This document shows, piece after piece, positions 62,811 through 64,000 of a stretch of 64,000 nucleotides of DNA. The DNA lies in assembly GCF_016406305.1 (NCBI RefSeq), contig NZ_CP066369.1, positions 2,932,501 to 2,996,500 of the forward strand, in the 5' to 3' direction. This DNA is from Shewanella putrefaciens (GTDB lineage: Bacteria; Pseudomonadota; Gammaproteobacteria; Enterobacterales; Shewanellaceae). Under the pieces are notes generated by a model. That model saw nothing but the letters and a program-made list of their open reading frames with translations, did not search any database and had not been told where the DNA came from. Numbering within the stretch: position 1 is the first letter of the stretch; each line of letters begins with the position of its first letter. A program made the translations under genes and the position numbers.

Positions 62811-64000
62811 TTATAGCCCCGCGATTGCTGAAATTGCGACTGCGGTGTTGTAGATAATGCCTGTGACTTGCGACCAAAGGGTTAAGTTGTCTTTGTACTC
62901 AGTATCTAACGGAACAATCACTGTATCGCCCGGTTGCAGTTGTTCACCACCACTAAACCAGTTAGAACGGCTTGGCATTGACACTGACCCATTGGCTTGG
63001 ATGATATAGGTACGATCTTCATCCGCGCGTTTTCTTGAGCCGCCGGACATTGCAAGATACTGGTCAATCGTTAGACCTTCTTTATATCTGTGCGTAGCCG
63101 GATGTTGCACTTCCCCCATTACCGCTACGGTTTGTTTAGTGGAAGGCACATATAAAATATCGGCATCTTCAAGTTGTAAATCGGCCTGTTTAATACCGAG
63201 TGAAATTGCAGGCAAATCGACCACTAAACGCCCAACGGCTTTGATATTCTCCAGATCGGCCAGCATTAACTGGGCATCTGAGTAATTCACCACTGCACCG
63301 TCTTTTGATACGCCACGGGTGGCAATGTCACGGCGCAGTTGATCGGCAAGCTTTTTAATTTCAATCTGTTCCTGCTGACGTACCGATTCACGCACAAATA
63401 CCGCCGATGGGAGATAGGCATACTCAGTAAAACCACCAACACGGCTAATTAAATCGCTTAGTGTCTCACCGCGGCTAATATTGTAGCGACCAGGGAATTT
63501 CACTTCGCCACGGATTTCAACCACTTTGCTTTCTTGCCAATCTGGCGTTGTCATCACTGTGAGTATATCTCTACCCACTAAACGCGCATTTGCCGTTTCA
63601 TCCCCCTGCAGTGCTAACTCTAAATCTAGGTTACGATGATCGACCTTTGAGCCCTCATTATCCGTCACTGTCGAGGTTAATTCGGCTCTAACGGTATAAG
63701 CACCTTCCTTTAAACCACCCGCAGCGGTAACTAAATCGGATACTTTCGCGCCAACAGATAAAGGATAAGCGCCGGGTAACTTAACTTGGCCATCGATGGC
63801 AACAATTTGAGTACCTTTACCTGCGCGACCTTGGTTATTGAGTTTAACCATCACGGGATAAAGCAACTCTTGGCGACGCATTTGATCGCTCAATTTGAGC
63901 AACTCGTTATCTTCAAAAAGGTTAGCCAACATTTTGCTGACAACGCCTTTAACAACGGTTACCTGCTCATTTTTTGGCGCATCATTAACCACGACGCCGG
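62811..64000 (-). CDS. SLBB-domain polysaccharide export protein (C-terminal part)
   Basis: At least 396 codons of a Wza-related periplasmic/outer-membrane export protein; the frame runs off the right edge of the window, so the start is not seen. Three SLBB-type domains are visible ('VAIDGQVKLPGAYPLSVGAKVSDLVTAAGGL', 'VEIRGEVKFPGRYNISRGETLSDLISRVGGF', 'VAVMGEVQHPATHRYKEGLTIDQYLAMSGG'). A last beta domain with 'LQPGDTVIVPLD' and a C-terminal hydrophobic helix (VTGIIYNTAVAISAIAGL) follow, matching the Wza barrel-helix position. It exports the polymer across the outer membrane. It appears to belong to the long multi-SLBB type and not the 380-residue E. coli Wza. Confidence 0.9.
   Translation of the reverse strand, partial: GVVVNDAPKNEQVTVVKGVVSKMLANLFEDNELLKLSDQMRRQELLYPVMVKLNNQGRAGKGTQIVAIDGQVKLPGAYPLSVGAKVSDLVTAAGGLKEGAYTVRAELTSTVTDNEGSKVDHRNLDLELALQGDETANARLVGRDILTVMTTPDWQESKVVEIRGEVKFPGRYNISRGETLSDLISRVGGFTEYAYLPSAVFVRESVRQQEQIEIKKLADQLRRDIATRGVSKDGAVVNYSDAQLMLADLENIKAVGRLVVDLPAISLGIKQADLQLEDADILYVPSTKQTVAVMGEVQHPATHRYKEGLTIDQYLAMSGGSRKRADEDRTYIIQANGSVSMPSRSNWFSGGEQLQPGDTVIVPLDTEYKDNLTLWSQVTGIIYNTAVAISAIAGL

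Noticed and set aside
1..64000. tRNA and rRNA genes
   Set aside because: No cloverleaf-like segments with TTCGA arms and CCA ends, and no rRNA sequence, were recognised on reading both strands.

Overview
The window looks like a chromosomal segment of a Shewanella-type gammaproteobacterium. The evidence is a complete dctPQM-dctBD dicarboxylate module, an OmcA/MtrC-family outer-membrane multiheme cytochrome, and an rcsF-trmO-(acetyltransferase)-proS neighbourhood like that of enteric bacteria. No species assignment is possible from this sequence alone.

Layout. (1) 1-5715: a TRAP C4-dicarboxylate transporter (dctP 3' end, dctQ, dctM) and its two-component regulator dctB-dctD. (2) 5840-16482: an unusual class A PBP-like protein, thymidine kinase, a nine-heme lipoprotein cytochrome, a Dcp-type M3 peptidase, and an NhaC-superfamily transporter preceded by a clear lysine riboswitch, so probably a lysine transporter. 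(3) 16856-29101: etfBA, hns, two coupled secreted amidohydrolase-like proteins, rcsF, trmO, an acetyltransferase, proS and a patatin. (4) 29384-33641: a gfcABCD (yjbEFGH-like) exopolysaccharide set. (5) 33754-64000: a large surface-polysaccharide locus, almost all on the minus strand and read from the right edge inward. It has an SLBB export protein (N-terminus outside the window), Wzz, an initiating sugar transferase, a GT2, a nonulosonic-acid pathway of the legionaminic type (legB, legC, neuC/legG, neuB/legI, neuD/legH, ptmE-like, Gfo/Idh, neuA/legF, SDR), acetyltransferases, a sialyltransferase-like GT, Wzy, a second GT2, Wzx, ugd, glmM, and rmlB/rmlA/rmlC.

Within the polysaccharide locus the intergenic DNA is packed with short repeats. 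I distinguish three families. E1 is an element of about 100 bp whose two ends are palindromic inverted repeats. E2 is an element with full-length (146 bp), 114-bp and 47-bp forms, found inside E1 and inside other hairpins; one filled/empty site pair is present in this window. E3 is a set of arrays of small hairpins with different stems joined by shared linkers (CTAG, GTTCCGT/GTCCTAG). A lone four-helix-bundle (S23/IVS-type) gene sits between two E3 arrays. Repeat arrays also bound a block (histidine kinase, nlpE-like, hutD/ves-like) that separates rmlB from rmlAC.

Functionally, the right half would build a lipid-linked repeat unit containing a legionaminic-acid-like sugar and probably dTDP- and UDP-hexuronic sugars. 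It would be flipped by Wzx, polymerised by Wzy under Wzz control and exported. The genes between Ugd and the SDR are visibly AT-rich and most likely horizontally acquired.
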